Below are positions 33,580 to 42,445 of a stretch of 64,000 nt of DNA, piece by piece (position 1 is the first letter of the stretch; each line of letters starts with the position of its first letter). Below the pieces are notes generated by a model, which worked only from the letters and a program-made list of their open reading frames with translations, did no database searches and was not told the DNA's origin. A program made the translations under genes and the position numbers. Source of the DNA: Algoriphagus sp. AK58 (lineage in GTDB: Bacteria; Bacteroidota; Bacteroidia; Cytophagales; Cyclobacteriaceae); assembly GCF_014324365.1 (NCBI RefSeq), contig NZ_QEIG01000016.1, forward strand, positions 18,641-82,640, read 5' to 3'.

Positions 33580-35994
33580 ATGAAAATCTCGATCAATCGA
33601 CTCAAGCAATACATTTCTCTCACTGAAACCCCTGAAGAAATCGCCGCACTCCTTACCCGATCCGGCTTGGAAGTGGAAGCGGTGGAGGAGTTTATTTCTG
33701 TTCCTGGTGGACTGGAAGGTATTGTAATTGGGGAAGTGTTGACTTGTGAAAAGCATCCTGATGCGGATAAATTGAGCATCACCACGGTGGATATAGGATT
33801 GGAAACTCCTTCCCAAATTGTCTGTGGTGCTTCCAATGTAGCAGCTGGTCAAAAAGTGGTTGTAGCCACTGTAGGGGCTAAGCTTTATCCGACTAATGGA
33901 GAGCCCTTTGAAATCAAAAAAGCCAAAATCCGTGGCCAGGCCTCTGAAGGAATGATCTGCGCAGAGGATGAAATCGGTATTGGGACCTCTCATGCGGGTA
34001 TTATGGTTTTAGATACCAATTTGCCGAATGGCACACCCGCCAAAGAGTACTTTGAAGTAAGTCAAGACTATGTGTTGGAGATTGGCTTGACTCCAAACAG
34101 AGCTGATGCCGCTTCTCATTTGGGAGTAGCTCGCGATCTGAAAGCTCTTCTCCAGCGTCCTATTTGCCTTCCTTCCGAAAAAGACTTGACCAAAGAAGTT
34201 ACTGGACCTTCGATTTCAGTGGAAGTTCAAGATGCTAAAGATTGTCCACGCTATGCAGGAGTAGTGGTGACCGATTTGAAAGTAGGTCCTTCTCCACAAT
34301 GGCTTCAAAATTTCCTGAGATCACTTGGACTTGAGCCAATAAACAATGTGGTCGATATCACCAATTTTATCCTTCACGATCTCGGTCAGCCTCTGCATGC
34401 TTTTGATGCGGATAAAATTACAAATGGTAAAATCATCGTAGGTAAGCTGCCTAAAGGATCTTCTTTTGTGACTTTAGACGAAAAGGAGCGTAAGCTTTCC
34501 GGTGAAGAATTGATGATTTGCGATTCCGATGGCGGGATGTGCATTGCCGGTATTTTCGGGGGAAAAGGATCAGGAGTTAGTGATCAGACGACCTCCATTT
34601 TCCTTGAATCCGCTTATTTCTCTCCTGATGTGATCCGAAAAGGATCGCAATTTCATGGGCTGAAAACAGATGCTTCCTTCCGTTTTGAGCGGGGCACGGA
34701 TCCCAATATGCCCGTTTATGCCCTGAAGAGGGCTGTCGCTTTGCTTCAGGAAATTGCAGGAGGAAAGGTGGCGTCAGAGCTCATTGATGTGTATCCAAAT
34801 CCTGTTCAGGATTTTGTGGTGGAAGTGGAATACGCTCATGTCAACCGACTGATCGGAAAGAAAATCGAGCCAAAGGAAGTTACCTCCATTTTGGAAAGCC
34901 TTGATATCCGTGTTACAAATGAAACTGACAAGGGTTTCACGGCTATCGTCAAGCCTTATCGAGTGGACGTTACCCGTGAAGCAGATATCATCGAAGAAAT
35001 CCTGAGAATCCACGGATTTCATCAGGTGGAACTTTCCGAGAAGCTCAGCACAGATTTCCTCGCCGATCATCCGATGAAGGACCTGAACAAGCTTCAGTAT
35101 CGATTGACTGAGATGTTGGCTGGTTTGGGGTATTTTGAACTCATCACAAACAGCTTAACCAAGCCTCAATATGCTGAGAAATCAGGGTTTTTGGATCCTT
35201 CCCAAAACGTCGAGATATACAACAAGCTGAGTGAAGATTTGGGAGTGATGCGTCAGACTTTGCTTTTCTCAGGCTTGGAGGTGATGTCTCACAATATCAA
35301 CCGAAAGCAATCAGATTTGCGTGCATTCGAATTTGGCACGGTGTATCATAAATCTGAATCTGGCTACAAGGAAGGAAAACGTTTGGCTATTTTCCATTCT
35401 GGAAACAGAAGCGCTGAGAGCTGGATAGAATCTGCCAAGCCGTTTTCCTTTGCAGACTTATTCTCAACGGTGGAGAGAATTCTCGAAAGACTCAACGTAG
35501 AGGTGGGTTCCATGGAGGTAGTTGAATCTGCTCCTTTTGCGTATGGGTTGGTATTGAAACTGGGCGAAAAAGAAATCGGCCGACTGGGACTGGTGGATGA
35601 GAAATTGCTGAAACTCGCCGAAGTACGTCAGGATGTATGGTATGCTGAATTGGATTGGGATTTGCTGACCAAGAAAGCCTCGGGATTGAAAAAGTATCAG
35701 GAAATCTCCAAGTTTCCTGAAGTTCGCCGCGACCTCTCTTTGGTAATTGACAAATCAGTGACCTATGACCAGGTAAAATCAGTGGCAGAAAAGGCAGGAG
35801 GGAAATTGTTAAGAAGAATTGGTGTATTTGATGTATATCAAGGAGACAAGATCGATTCTGGCAAAAAGGCCTACGCCTTGAGCTTTATCCTACAAGATCA
35901 GGAAAATACCCTGACGGATAAGGTAATTGAAAAAACAATGAGTAAATTGATCGAAGCCTTTCAGCAGCAAGTGGGGGCTGTCATCAGAAGTTAA
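33580..35994 (+). CDS. pheT: Phenylalanine-tRNA ligase beta subunit
   Basis: An 804-residue PheRS beta subunit, which with PheS charges tRNA-Phe. In order: start helix MKISINRLKQYISL, tRNA-binding OB domain (about 40-150; VCGASNVAAGQKVVVATVGA), B3/B4 editing region (about 210-390; NNVVDITNFILHDLGQPLHAF, GLKTDASFRFERGTD), B5 domain, the catalytic-like core, and the C-terminal FDX-ACB anticodon-binding domain (about 708-804; FPEVRRDLSLVIDKSVTYDQ). pheS is not adjacent. The 3' end leads directly into the coiled-coil gene, 3 bp later. Confidence 0.97.
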   Translation: MKISINRLKQYISLTETPEEIAALLTRSGLEVEAVEEFISVPGGLEGIVIGEVLTCEKHPDADKLSITTVDIGLETPSQIVCGASNVAAGQKVVVATVGAKLYPTNGEPFEIKKAKIRGQASEGMICAEDEIGIGTSHAGIMVLDTNLPNGTPAKEYFEVSQDYVLEIGLTPNRADAASHLGVARDLKALLQRPICLPSEKDLTKEVTGPSISVEVQDAKDCPRYAGVVVTDLKVGPSPQWLQNFLRSLGLEPINNVVDITNFILHDLGQPLHAFDADKITNGKIIVGKLPKGSSFVTLDEKERKLSGEELMICDSDGGMCIAGIFGGKGSGVSDQTTSIFLESAYFSPDVIRKGSQFHGLKTDASFRFERGTDPNMPVYALKRAVALLQEIAGGKVASELIDVYPNPVQDFVVEVEYAHVNRLIGKKIEPKEVTSILESLDIRVTNETDKGFTAIVKPYRVDVTREADIIEEILRIHGFHQVELSEKLSTDFLADHPMKDLNKLQYRLTEMLAGLGYFELITNSLTKPQYAEKSGFLDPSQNVEIYNKLSEDLGVMRQTLLFSGLEVMSHNINRKQSDLRAFEFGTVYHKSESGYKEGKRLAIFHSGNRSAESWIESAKPFSFADLFSTVERILERLNVEVGSMEVVESAPFAYGLVLKLGEKEIGRLGLVDEKLLKLAEVRQDVWYAELDWDLLTKKASGLKKYQEISKFPEVRRDLSLVIDKSVTYDQVKSVAEKAGGKLLRRIGVFDVYQGDKIDSGKKAYALSFILQDQENTLTDKVIEKTMSKLIEAFQQQVGAVIRS

Positions 35995-35997
35995 AAA

Positions 35998-36282
35998 ATG
36001 ATTCACGAGGAACTGCAAAAACTGGAAAAGCTTGCCGTGCAGGTGAGTAAAAAAGTAGAGGCGTTGACCGCTGAAAATGAGCATTTAAGGGCTAGGTTGT
36101 CGGCTCTTGAGCAGGAAATTCAGGAAAAAGAGCAGGAAATCCATCATTTTAAAAATAAGATTAAAATTAGTAACATTGTGGACAACCGACCGGTGAATTC
36201 TGAGGATGCCGCCGAAATGAGTGACTTAATCAATAATTATATACAAGAAATCGATCATTTGATCACCTACCTTTCCGAATGA
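35998..36282 (+). CDS. Coiled-coil protein encoded upstream of zapA
   Basis: A 94-residue acidic protein. Residues 3-55 form a long heptad-repeat coiled coil (LEKLAVQVSKKVEALTAENE onward), then a short conserved tail with DLINNYIQEIDHLITYLSE. It lies 3 bp after pheT and 1 bp before zapA, so it is co-transcribed with both. Such a small gene recurs between pheT and zapA in Bacteroidota. By size and coiled coil it resembles ZapB, the ZapA partner of enterobacteria, but that is an analogy, not sequence homology. Confidence 0.72.
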   Translation: MIHEELQKLEKLAVQVSKKVEALTAENEHLRARLSALEQEIQEKEQEIHHFKNKIKISNIVDNRPVNSEDAAEMSDLINNYIQEIDHLITYLSE

Positions 36283-36283
36283 T

Positions 36284-36568
36284 ATGGAGACGCTTGCCAT
36301 TAGAGTGAAAATCGGAGATAGGGAGTACCCCATGCGCGTGAAGCCTGAAGATGAAGGCAAAATCCGACATGCAGGGAAATTGATAAATGAAAAGTTGAGA
36401 AAGTATAAGGCCGAGTTTGGGCTAGATGATACTACCGACCTGTTGGCAATGGTTGCCTTCGATTGCATGGTAGAATCACTGGAGACCAATGAGGTCAATG
36501 CCGAGGACAGCGAGCACATTCATCGCAGTCTTTCCCATATTTCGGCACTGCTAAGCAAGGCAGTCTGA
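36284..36568 (+). CDS. zapA: Cell division protein ZapA
   Basis: A 94-residue ZapA, which cross-links FtsZ filaments at the division ring. The N-terminal strand-helix globular part (RVKIGDREYPMRVKPEDEGK) and the following long helix (KIRHAGKLINEKLRKYK, LLAMVAFDCMVESLE) are as in the family. It begins 1 bp after the coiled-coil gene and is followed by rny. Confidence 0.9.
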   Translation: METLAIRVKIGDREYPMRVKPEDEGKIRHAGKLINEKLRKYKAEFGLDDTTDLLAMVAFDCMVESLETNEVNAEDSEHIHRSLSHISALLSKAV

Positions 36569-36630
36569 GCTTGATTTCCACTCATTTTGCAGATTTTCGA
36601 AGCCGGTAGGTAAATTCTATATACATACCT

Positions 36631-38196
36631 ATGGCAGACGTACTATTTATTATCCTCGCAGCCCTGGCGGGGCTTGGCGGTGGAGCCGCTTTAGCTGGCT
36701 TTTTCATCAAAAATAAACATGCACAGCAGGAGGAAGAGACCAAAGAAAGGATCAAATCCATGCTGAGGGAGGCTGAAATCACAGCTGAAACCATCAAAAA
36801 AGACCGAATCCTTGAAGCGAAAGAAAAGTATCTCAAGTTGAAGGCTGAGTTTGATGAGGAGATGAACAATAAGAAAAACATCATCATCACCAACGAAAAC
36901 AAAGTCAAGCAACTTCAGCAACAAGTAGCCAAAGAACAGGAGCAAGTCAAGCGCAAAGAGGCTGAACTAGACAGTAAGAAGGAAAACCTCAATGCCCAAC
37001 TTCATGCTGTCCAGATGAAAAAAGAAGAGCTGGATCGGGTAACCAATCAGCGGATTGCAGACTTGGAGAAAATCGCCGGACTGACACGTGAAGAAGCCAA
37101 ACAGCAACTCATTACGATGCTGACTGAGGAGGCGCAAACCAAAGCTTCTTCTCAAATTAAAGACATCCTGGACGAGGCGAAATTAACTGCTACCAAACAG
37201 GCCAAAAAGATTGTTCTAGATACCATTCAGCGTACAGCTACCGAGCATGCGGTAGAAAACTGCGTGTCTGTATTCAATATCGAAAGCGACGACATCAAAG
37301 GTAAAATCATCGGTCGCGAAGGGCGAAATATCCGGGCGCTCGAAGCAGCTACTGGTGTAGAAATCGTCGTGGATGATACTCCTGAAGCAATCATCATCTC
37401 CGGTTTTGATCCTGTAAGAAGGGAGATTGCCAGATTGTCTCTTCATCGTCTGGTTCAGGATGGTCGTATCCACCCTGCCCGTATTGAGGAAGTGGTGGCC
37501 AAAACCGAGAAAAACATCGAAGAAGAAATCGTCGAGATCGGTGAAAGAACCTGTATTGATTTGGGTATCCATGGGCTTCATCCCGAATTGATCAAGATGG
37601 TAGGAAGGATGAGATTCCGTTCTTCTTATGGACAAAATCTTCTTCAGCACTCCAGAGAAGTGGCCAAACTAGCTGCTACCATGGCTTCTGAAATGGGCCT
37701 CAATGCCAAGCTAGCTAAGCGAGCAGGTCTCCTTCACGATATCGGAAAGGTGTGGCCTGAAGAGCAGGAATTGCCTCACGCAATTCTCGGTATGGAACTC
37801 GCCAAGCGATACAAAGAGCATCCTGAAATCTGTAACGCGATCGGTGCTCACCATGACGAAATCGAAATGACCTCCATGATCTCCCCGATTGTGCAGGCGT
37901 CCGATGCGATCTCCGGTTCTAGACCTGGGGCACGTCGTGAAATCATGGACAGCTACGTGAAGCGTCTGAAAGAACTGGAAGAGTTAGCCTTGAATTTTGA
38001 TGGGGTCAACAAATGCTTTGCCATGCAGGCGGGTCGTGAACTCCGAATCTTGGTCGATGCAGACAGTGTGGATGACCAAAAGGCAAGCAAACTTTCCTTT
38101 GATATCTCCCAGAAAATCGAAAAGGAAATGCAATATCCAGGTCAGATAAAGGTGACTGTGATCCGTGAAATGAGAGCGGTTAATTACGCGAGATAA
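36631..38196 (+). CDS. rny: Ribonuclease Y
   Basis: A 521-residue membrane-anchored endoribonuclease that starts mRNA decay. One N-terminal helix (4-25) is followed by a long coiled coil (about 30-190), the KH RNA-binding domain ([20 protein letters not shown], about 228-290) and the HD domain with [10 protein letters not shown] and [12 protein letters not shown] metal ligands. Length and order match RNase Y. A hairpin terminator follows the stop by 21 bp. Confidence 0.96.
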   Translation: MADVLFIILAALAGLGGGAALAGFFIKNKHAQQEEETKERIKSMLREAEITAETIKKDRILEAKEKYLKLKAEFDEEMNNKKNIIITNENKVKQLQQQVAKEQEQVKRKEAELDSKKENLNAQLHAVQMKKEELDRVTNQRIADLEKIAGLTREEAKQQLITMLTEEAQTKASSQIKDILDEAKLTATKQAKKIVLDTIQRTATEHAVENCVSVFNIESDDIKGKIIGREGRNIRALEAATGVEIVVDDTPEAIIISGFDPVRREIARLSLHRLVQDGRIHPARIEEVVAKTEKNIEEEIVEIGERTCIDLGIHGLHPELIKMVGRMRFRSSYGQNLLQHSREVAKLAATMASEMGLNAKLAKRAGLLHDIGKVWPEEQELPHAILGMELAKRYKEHPEICNAIGAHHDEIEMTSMISPIVQASDAISGSRPGARREIMDSYVKRLKELEELALNFDGVNKCFAMQAGRELRILVDADSVDDQKASKLSFDISQKIEKEMQYPGQIKVTVIREMRAVNYAR

Positions 38197-38217
38197 ACTG
38201 GAAATTGATTTTCTGAT

Positions 38218-38254
38218 AAATGGCAACTACTTTAGGTGGTTGCCATTTTTGTTT
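38218..38254 (+). terminator. Terminator after rny, overlapping the first ATG of the next frame
   Basis: AAATGGCAAC (38218-38227) pairs perfectly with GTTGCCATTT (38239-38248) around an 11-nt loop and is followed by TTTTTGTTTT. The ATG at 38220, the furthest possible start of the mtfA-like gene, lies inside the left arm, which argues for the later start at 38259. Confidence 0.85.
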
Positions 38255-38258
38255 TCTG

Positions 38259-39005
38259 ATGTTTGCTACCTATCTGTTTATCCAATTTATCAATGAAGCG
38301 CGTTGGAAGCTTTTTCCAAGGAAAGTTACCCCTGAAGAAATTCGGTTTCTAGATGCCTATTTTCCGTATTTCGCTCGACTTAAACCGGTGCACCGAAGAG
38401 AGTTTTTGAGGAAGTTGGAAACCATCCTTTCCACCAAGCGCTTTGTCCCACGTGGAGGATTGGATGAGGTCACTTCCGAGATGGAGATTCTTATTGGTGC
38501 AACCATTACTATGGTGATTTTTGGTTGGAAAAGGCTAAGATTGGCGCACTTCCACACCATTTTGGTTTACCCAAATGCCTATTACAGTACCGTTAATAAG
38601 GTTTACCACCGTGGAGAAGTCAACCCAAAACATGGGCTGATTGTGGTGTCTTGGAAGTGTTTTGTCGAAGGAATGGCCGATCCTGCCGATGGTGTGAATG
38701 TCGGTATTCATGAAATTGCCCATGCATTGAAACTTGCCAATCTGATCGAAACCGATGGAGAACATGAGTTTAATCCCAAAGCTTGGACTGAATATACCCA
38801 ATGGGTTCCTGCCGAAATGGATAGACTCCGAAAAGGTTTACCGAGTCTGTTTCGTGAAAGTGCTGCCTTAAATGAGCACGAGTTTTTTGCAGTGGCCTTA
38901 GAAAGCTTTTTTGAGCGAAGTCAGGATTTGAAAAACTATCATCCCAAAATGTATCAATCCCTGGTCCACTTGCTGAGGCAGGATCCTCTAGTGTTAATGA
39001 AGTGA
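38259..39005 (+). CDS. Zinc-dependent peptidase (MtfA family)
   Basis: A protein of about 248 residues with the MtfA/PF06167 metallopeptidase core: VNVGIHEIAHALKLAN with the HExxH zinc motif, followed by EHEFFAVALESFFERSQDLK, where the third ligand is expected. E. coli MtfA is activated by Mlc release and trims peptides; Mlc is not evident here. I start at ATG 38259 because the ATG 38220 lies in the terminator hairpin of rny and adds 13 unconserved residues. The N-terminal 12 residues are hydrophobic and may associate with the membrane. Confidence 0.85.
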   Translation: MFATYLFIQFINEARWKLFPRKVTPEEIRFLDAYFPYFARLKPVHRREFLRKLETILSTKRFVPRGGLDEVTSEMEILIGATITMVIFGWKRLRLAHFHTILVYPNAYYSTVNKVYHRGEVNPKHGLIVVSWKCFVEGMADPADGVNVGIHEIAHALKLANLIETDGEHEFNPKAWTEYTQWVPAEMDRLRKGLPSLFRESAALNEHEFFAVALESFFERSQDLKNYHPKMYQSLVHLLRQDPLVLMK

Positions 39006-39108
39006 ACTTTCACTCTGTTTTTTGTGTAAATTCATTACCAAATCAAAAATCAGCGCTTAACCCAGTTCTTTTGAACTTGTGTAACATCAATAATTTTGAG
39101 AAGGAAAT

Positions 39109-39309
39109 ATGGAATCACTTGTGATAACCCCAAAATCAAAGGAGGAGCTTGAAAAAATCCAGCGCTATTTGAAAAGCGAGGGAATTTCATCCAAAAAATT
39201 GAGTGAACAGGAGAAGTTGGATTTAGGCCTTTCTCAGATGATGAAAGAGGTAGATAGATCCCGATTGGTTTCAAAAGATAAAATCAAAAAGATTTTTGAA
39301 GGGCTTTGA
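39109..39309 (+). CDS. Putative antitoxin of a RelE/ParE pair
   Basis: A 66-residue, highly charged helical protein (MESLVITPKSKEELEKIQRY at the start, KDKIKKIFEGL at the end). It directly precedes a RelE/ParE-type toxin with a 4-bp overlap (39306-39309), and size and order fit an antitoxin. The beta strand ESLVITPKSKEE resembles Phd/DUF2683-like antitoxins, but the subtype is not certain. Confidence 0.72.
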   Translation: MESLVITPKSKEELEKIQRYLKSEGISSKKLSEQEKLDLGLSQMMKEVDRSRLVSKDKIKKIFEGL

Positions 39310-39572
39310 ATGCTTTATTTTTAGAATCATTTGAAAAAGATCTTAGAAAGATCAAGGATAAAAAGGCGCTCAAGAGTATTCAAAACCTTGTTTTAAGGGT
39401 AGAAAGCGCCACGTCTGCCAATGAGATTTCGGGAGTGAAGAAATTGGTAGGGTTCAAAGATGCTTTTAGGATTAGGCTGGGTAATTATAGAGTTGGGGTT
39501 TTTCTTGAAGGAGAAAATGTGATTTTTGCCAGAGTGGCTCATAGAAAAGATATTTATTCAATTTTCCCTTAG
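39306..39572 (+). CDS. Type II toxin, RelE/ParE family
   Basis: An 88-residue basic protein with the RelE/ParE fold pattern: start helix FLESFEKDLRKIKDKKALKS, then VKKLVGFKDAFRIRLGNYRV and VIFARVAHRKDIYSIFP. It would cut mRNA at the ribosome or poison gyrase; the subfamily is not readable. The only in-frame start is TTG 39306, overlapping the antitoxin stop, so toxin translation is coupled and probably weak. Confidence 0.85.
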   Translation: MNALFLESFEKDLRKIKDKKALKSIQNLVLRVESATSANEISGVKKLVGFKDAFRIRLGNYRVGVFLEGENVIFARVAHRKDIYSIFP

Positions 39573-39574
39573 AA

Positions 39575-40609
39575 ATGCGAAATCACAAAATCGGAATCAT
39601 TGGAACAGGTGCAATTGCCCTCAAGCATGCGCAAGCTATCGATAGTTTGGCCAATGCTGAGTTGGTCGGACTTTTTAATCCAAATCCTTCCAGTGCGGCA
39701 AAAGCCCAGTATAAATTTTCAGTCCCTATTCTCAGCGATTGGGAAGATTTTATCGCAATACCTGACCTTGAGGTGGTGTGTATTTGTACACCTAGCGGAA
39801 TGCATTTGGAGCCCGCTCTAAAGGCGATTCAAGCAGGAAAACATGTGTTTGTCGAAAAGCCGATTGAGGTCACTTTGGATCGGGCGGATCAATTGATTCA
39901 AGCTGCCGAGGCTAAAAATGTCAAGCTCGGTGTCGTGTTTCAAAACCGGTTTTCAACCGATTTTATTCGATTGAAGGAAGCCGTAATGGATGGAGTTTTT
40001 GGTCGACTCTTGATGGGAAATGCCGCGATCAATTGGTTTCGTGATGGCAATTATTATTCCTCCAGTCAATGGAAAGGAACCTTGGCCTATGACGGAGGAG
40101 GTGCCCTAATTAATCAAGCTATTCATACCCTGGACTTACTTTTGGAAGTGATGGGAGAAGTGGATTCCGTTTTTGGAAAAGTGAAGACCACGCTCTATCC
40201 CATCGAAGGAGAGGATTTAGGAGCGGCTTTGGTCAATTTCAAATCAGGCGCGATGGGAACGATCACCGCCGGAACTTCACTTTATCCCGGATATTCAGAG
40301 CGATTGGAGATTTATGGAACTGAAGGAAGTGCGATTTTGGAAGCAGGGAAGTTGACTGCATGGAATGTCAAAGGGAAAGAAAGCCCGATTTTGAAAGCAG
40401 AAAATGCTTCTACTTCGGGTTCCTCCGATCCCAATGCAATTGGCTTCGAGCTTCATGCCAAACAATGGAGGGATTTTCTCCAAGCGATCGAAACAGGAAT
40501 TCAGCCCGAAGTCGATGGACCCAAATCCCGAAAATCCTTGGAACTCATTCGGGCTATTTACCAATCAAGCAAGGAGGAACAGCTGATCCGATTTCCGTTC
40601 TCGGAATAA
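39575..40609 (+). CDS. Gfo/Idh/MocA family oxidoreductase
   Basis: A 344-residue cytoplasmic NAD(P)-dependent dehydrogenase. The Rossmann motif is KIGIIGTGAIALKHAQAI (5-22), and the family motif CICTPSGMHLEPALKAIQAG-KHVFVEKPIEVT contains the catalytic EKP lysine. The C-terminal domain has DGGGALINQAIHTLDLLLEV with the substrate His. It begins 2 bp after the toxin stop, so read-through from the toxin-antitoxin promoter is likely. The sugar or inositol substrate is unknown. Confidence 0.92.
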   Translation: MRNHKIGIIGTGAIALKHAQAIDSLANAELVGLFNPNPSSAAKAQYKFSVPILSDWEDFIAIPDLEVVCICTPSGMHLEPALKAIQAGKHVFVEKPIEVTLDRADQLIQAAEAKNVKLGVVFQNRFSTDFIRLKEAVMDGVFGRLLMGNAAINWFRDGNYYSSSQWKGTLAYDGGGALINQAIHTLDLLLEVMGEVDSVFGKVKTTLYPIEGEDLGAALVNFKSGAMGTITAGTSLYPGYSERLEIYGTEGSAILEAGKLTAWNVKGKESPILKAENASTSGSSDPNAIGFELHAKQWRDFLQAIETGIQPEVDGPKSRKSLELIRAIYQSSKEEQLIRFPFSE

Positions 40610-40611
40610 GG

Positions 40612-40660
40612 TTTTGCCACAGATTCATTGATTTCTTTTTTCTGGGGATCTGCGGCAAAA
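40612..40660. repeat. GCCACAGAT-type inverted repeat
   Basis: TTTTGCCACAGAT (40612-40624) pairs with ATCTGCGGCAAAA (40648-40660) with one mismatch. The GCCACAGAT word with a nearby T run recurs at 44403, 55930 and 55968. Confidence 0.65.
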
Positions 40661-40688
40661 AAATCCGAAGCTTTTACCCCGGATTTGC
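40656..40688 (-). terminator. Terminator of the ABC-F gene
   Basis: On the minus strand AAATCCG (complement of 40680-40686) pairs with CGGATTT (complement of 40661-40667), then a T run. It lies 24 bp beyond the ABC-F stop. Confidence 0.75.
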
Positions 40689-40711
40689 TGTTTTTTGACC
40701 TTCGCGACTGA

Positions 40712-42346
40712 TCACTTTCGCTCCACTTCCCTCAGATTCTCCATCTTCTTATTTCTAAGGAAGCCGTTGATATCTTCGAAGTGCTCACGTACTCGTTTAT
40801 TGCCAAATTCAAACACTTTGGTCACCAAGCCATCCAAGAAATCCCGGTCGTGAGAAACGACAATCAAGGTACCGTCAAAGGCCTTCAGAGCATCTTTGAT
40901 GATGTCCTTGGTCTTCATGTCCAAATGGTTCGTTGGTTCGTCAAGAATGAGCAAGTTGACCGGCTCCAAGAGCAATTTGATCATCGCCAATCGGGTTTTT
41001 TCTCCTCCGGAAAGCACTTTGACTTTTTTATTAATATCATCGCCCTTAAACATGAAGGCTCCGAGAATATCCTTGATTTTGGTTCGGATCTCTCCCACAG
41101 CGATGTTATCAATCGTTTCAAAAATCGTGATCGTCTCATCCAAAAGTGAGGCCTGATTCTGCGCAAAGTACCCGATCATCGCATTGTGACCGAGTTCGCA
41201 TTTTCCCTGGAAGTCGATCTCGCCCATAATCGCCTTGATCATGGTGGATTTACCCTCCCCGTTTTTACCGACAAAGGCCACTTTTTGTCCCTGCTCGATG
41301 GTCATAGAGGCATTTTTGAAGACCACATGATCTCCATAGCTTTTGCTCATCTCTTCCACGATCACCGGATATTTACCCGAGCGAGGAGAAGGCGGGAACC
41401 GGAGTTTCAAGGCAGAAGTATCCACCTCATCCACTTCTACTAGCTCCAGTTTTTCGAGCATTTTCACGCGGGACTGCACCTGAAGTGTTTTGGAATAGGT
41501 GCCCTTGAAGCGCTCAATGAATTGGGTCGTTTCGGCGATAAACTTCTGCTGCTCTTCGTAGTGCTTTTGCTGCTGCTCGCGACGCTCTTTGCGAAGTTCC
41601 AGGTAATGGCTGTATTTCGCTTTGTAGTCGTAAATACGGCCCATCGTCACCTCAATGGTTCGGGTGGTGATGTTATCTACAAAAGCCCGGTCGTGGGAAA
41701 TCACCACCACAGCTTTGGCTTTGGTCATGAGAAACTCTTCCAGCCATTGGATGGATTCGATGTCCAAGTGGTTAGTCGGTTCGTCGAGAAGGATCAGATC
41801 AGGCTTTTGCAAAAGGATTTTTGCCAGCTCGATCCGCATTCTCCATCCTCCGGAAAATTCCGATGTGGATCGCTGAAAATCTTCACGAACGAAACCTAAA
41901 CCCAACAACACTTTTTCTACTTCTGCCTCGTAGTTGATCTCTTCGATGGCGTAGAATTTCTCACTGAGTTCGGAGACTTTTTCGATCAGTTTGTAATAAT
42001 CTTCCGATTCATAGTCTGTTCGAACAGTCAGTTCCTCGTTTATTCGGTCGATTTCCTCCTTCATACCGAGGTAAGAGGCAAAGGCTTTGGCCGTTTCCTC
42101 CATCACACTGCAATCATCCGCTGTGAGCAAATGCTGAGGCAAATATGCCACGACATAGCCTTTTGGGGCAGAAACTGTACCGGAGGTTGGCTTGCTTTGT
42201 CCGGCAATGATCTTGAGGAGGGTAGATTTTCCTGCACCGTTTTTACCCATTAGAGCGATCTTGTCGCTCTCGTTGATGTTGAAGGTGATATTGCTGAAAA
42301 GCGGAGTGCCGCCGTGCATGACGGTCACGTTATCGACTGAAATCAT
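40712..42346 (-). CDS. ABC-F family ATPase (translation factor type)
   Basis: A 544-residue protein with two ABC domains and no membrane segment. Walker A motifs are GKNGAGKSTL (35-44) and GKNGEGKSTM; signatures are EFSGGWRMRIELAK and VLSGGEKTRLAMIK; and the Walker B motifs read [12 protein letters not shown]. The linker between the domains contains the P-site interaction segment with VKMLEKLELVEVDEVDTSAL. The closest group by linker and length appears to be YbiT/YkpA-like rather than EttA, which is present separately at 24309. It would act on stalled ribosomes; no antibiotic-resistance role can be inferred. Confidence 0.9.
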   Translation of the reverse strand: MISVDNVTVMHGGTPLFSNITFNINESDKIALMGKNGAGKSTLLKIIAGQSKPTSGTVSAPKGYVVAYLPQHLLTADDCSVMEETAKAFASYLGMKEEIDRINEELTVRTDYESEDYYKLIEKVSELSEKFYAIEEINYEAEVEKVLLGLGFVREDFQRSTSEFSGGWRMRIELAKILLQKPDLILLDEPTNHLDIESIQWLEEFLMTKAKAVVVISHDRAFVDNITTRTIEVTMGRIYDYKAKYSHYLELRKERREQQQKHYEEQQKFIAETTQFIERFKGTYSKTLQVQSRVKMLEKLELVEVDEVDTSALKLRFPPSPRSGKYPVIVEEMSKSYGDHVVFKNASMTIEQGQKVAFVGKNGEGKSTMIKAIMGEIDFQGKCELGHNAMIGYFAQNQASLLDETITIFETIDNIAVGEIRTKIKDILGAFMFKGDDINKKVKVLSGGEKTRLAMIKLLLEPVNLLILDEPTNHLDMKTKDIIKDALKAFDGTLIVVSHDRDFLDGLVTKVFEFGNKRVREHFEDINGFLRNKKMENLREVERK

Positions 42347-42376
42347 GAATCTTGGAATTGAAGGGGCAAAGGTAAG

Positions 42377-42405
42377 GATTGAAAAATTGAAAAATTGGAA
42401 GATTT
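42377..42405. repeat. GATTGAAAAATT simple repeat
   Basis: GATTGAAAAATT and GAAAAATTGGAAGATTT are repeated in tandem. The reverse complement of this word occurs upstream of the acyl-CoA carboxylase gene (57108-57137). Short dispersed intergenic repeat of unknown role. Confidence 0.5.
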
Positions 42406-42445
42406 AAAAATTAGCGGATAGACCATAAAAACTTAACTTCGCCCC

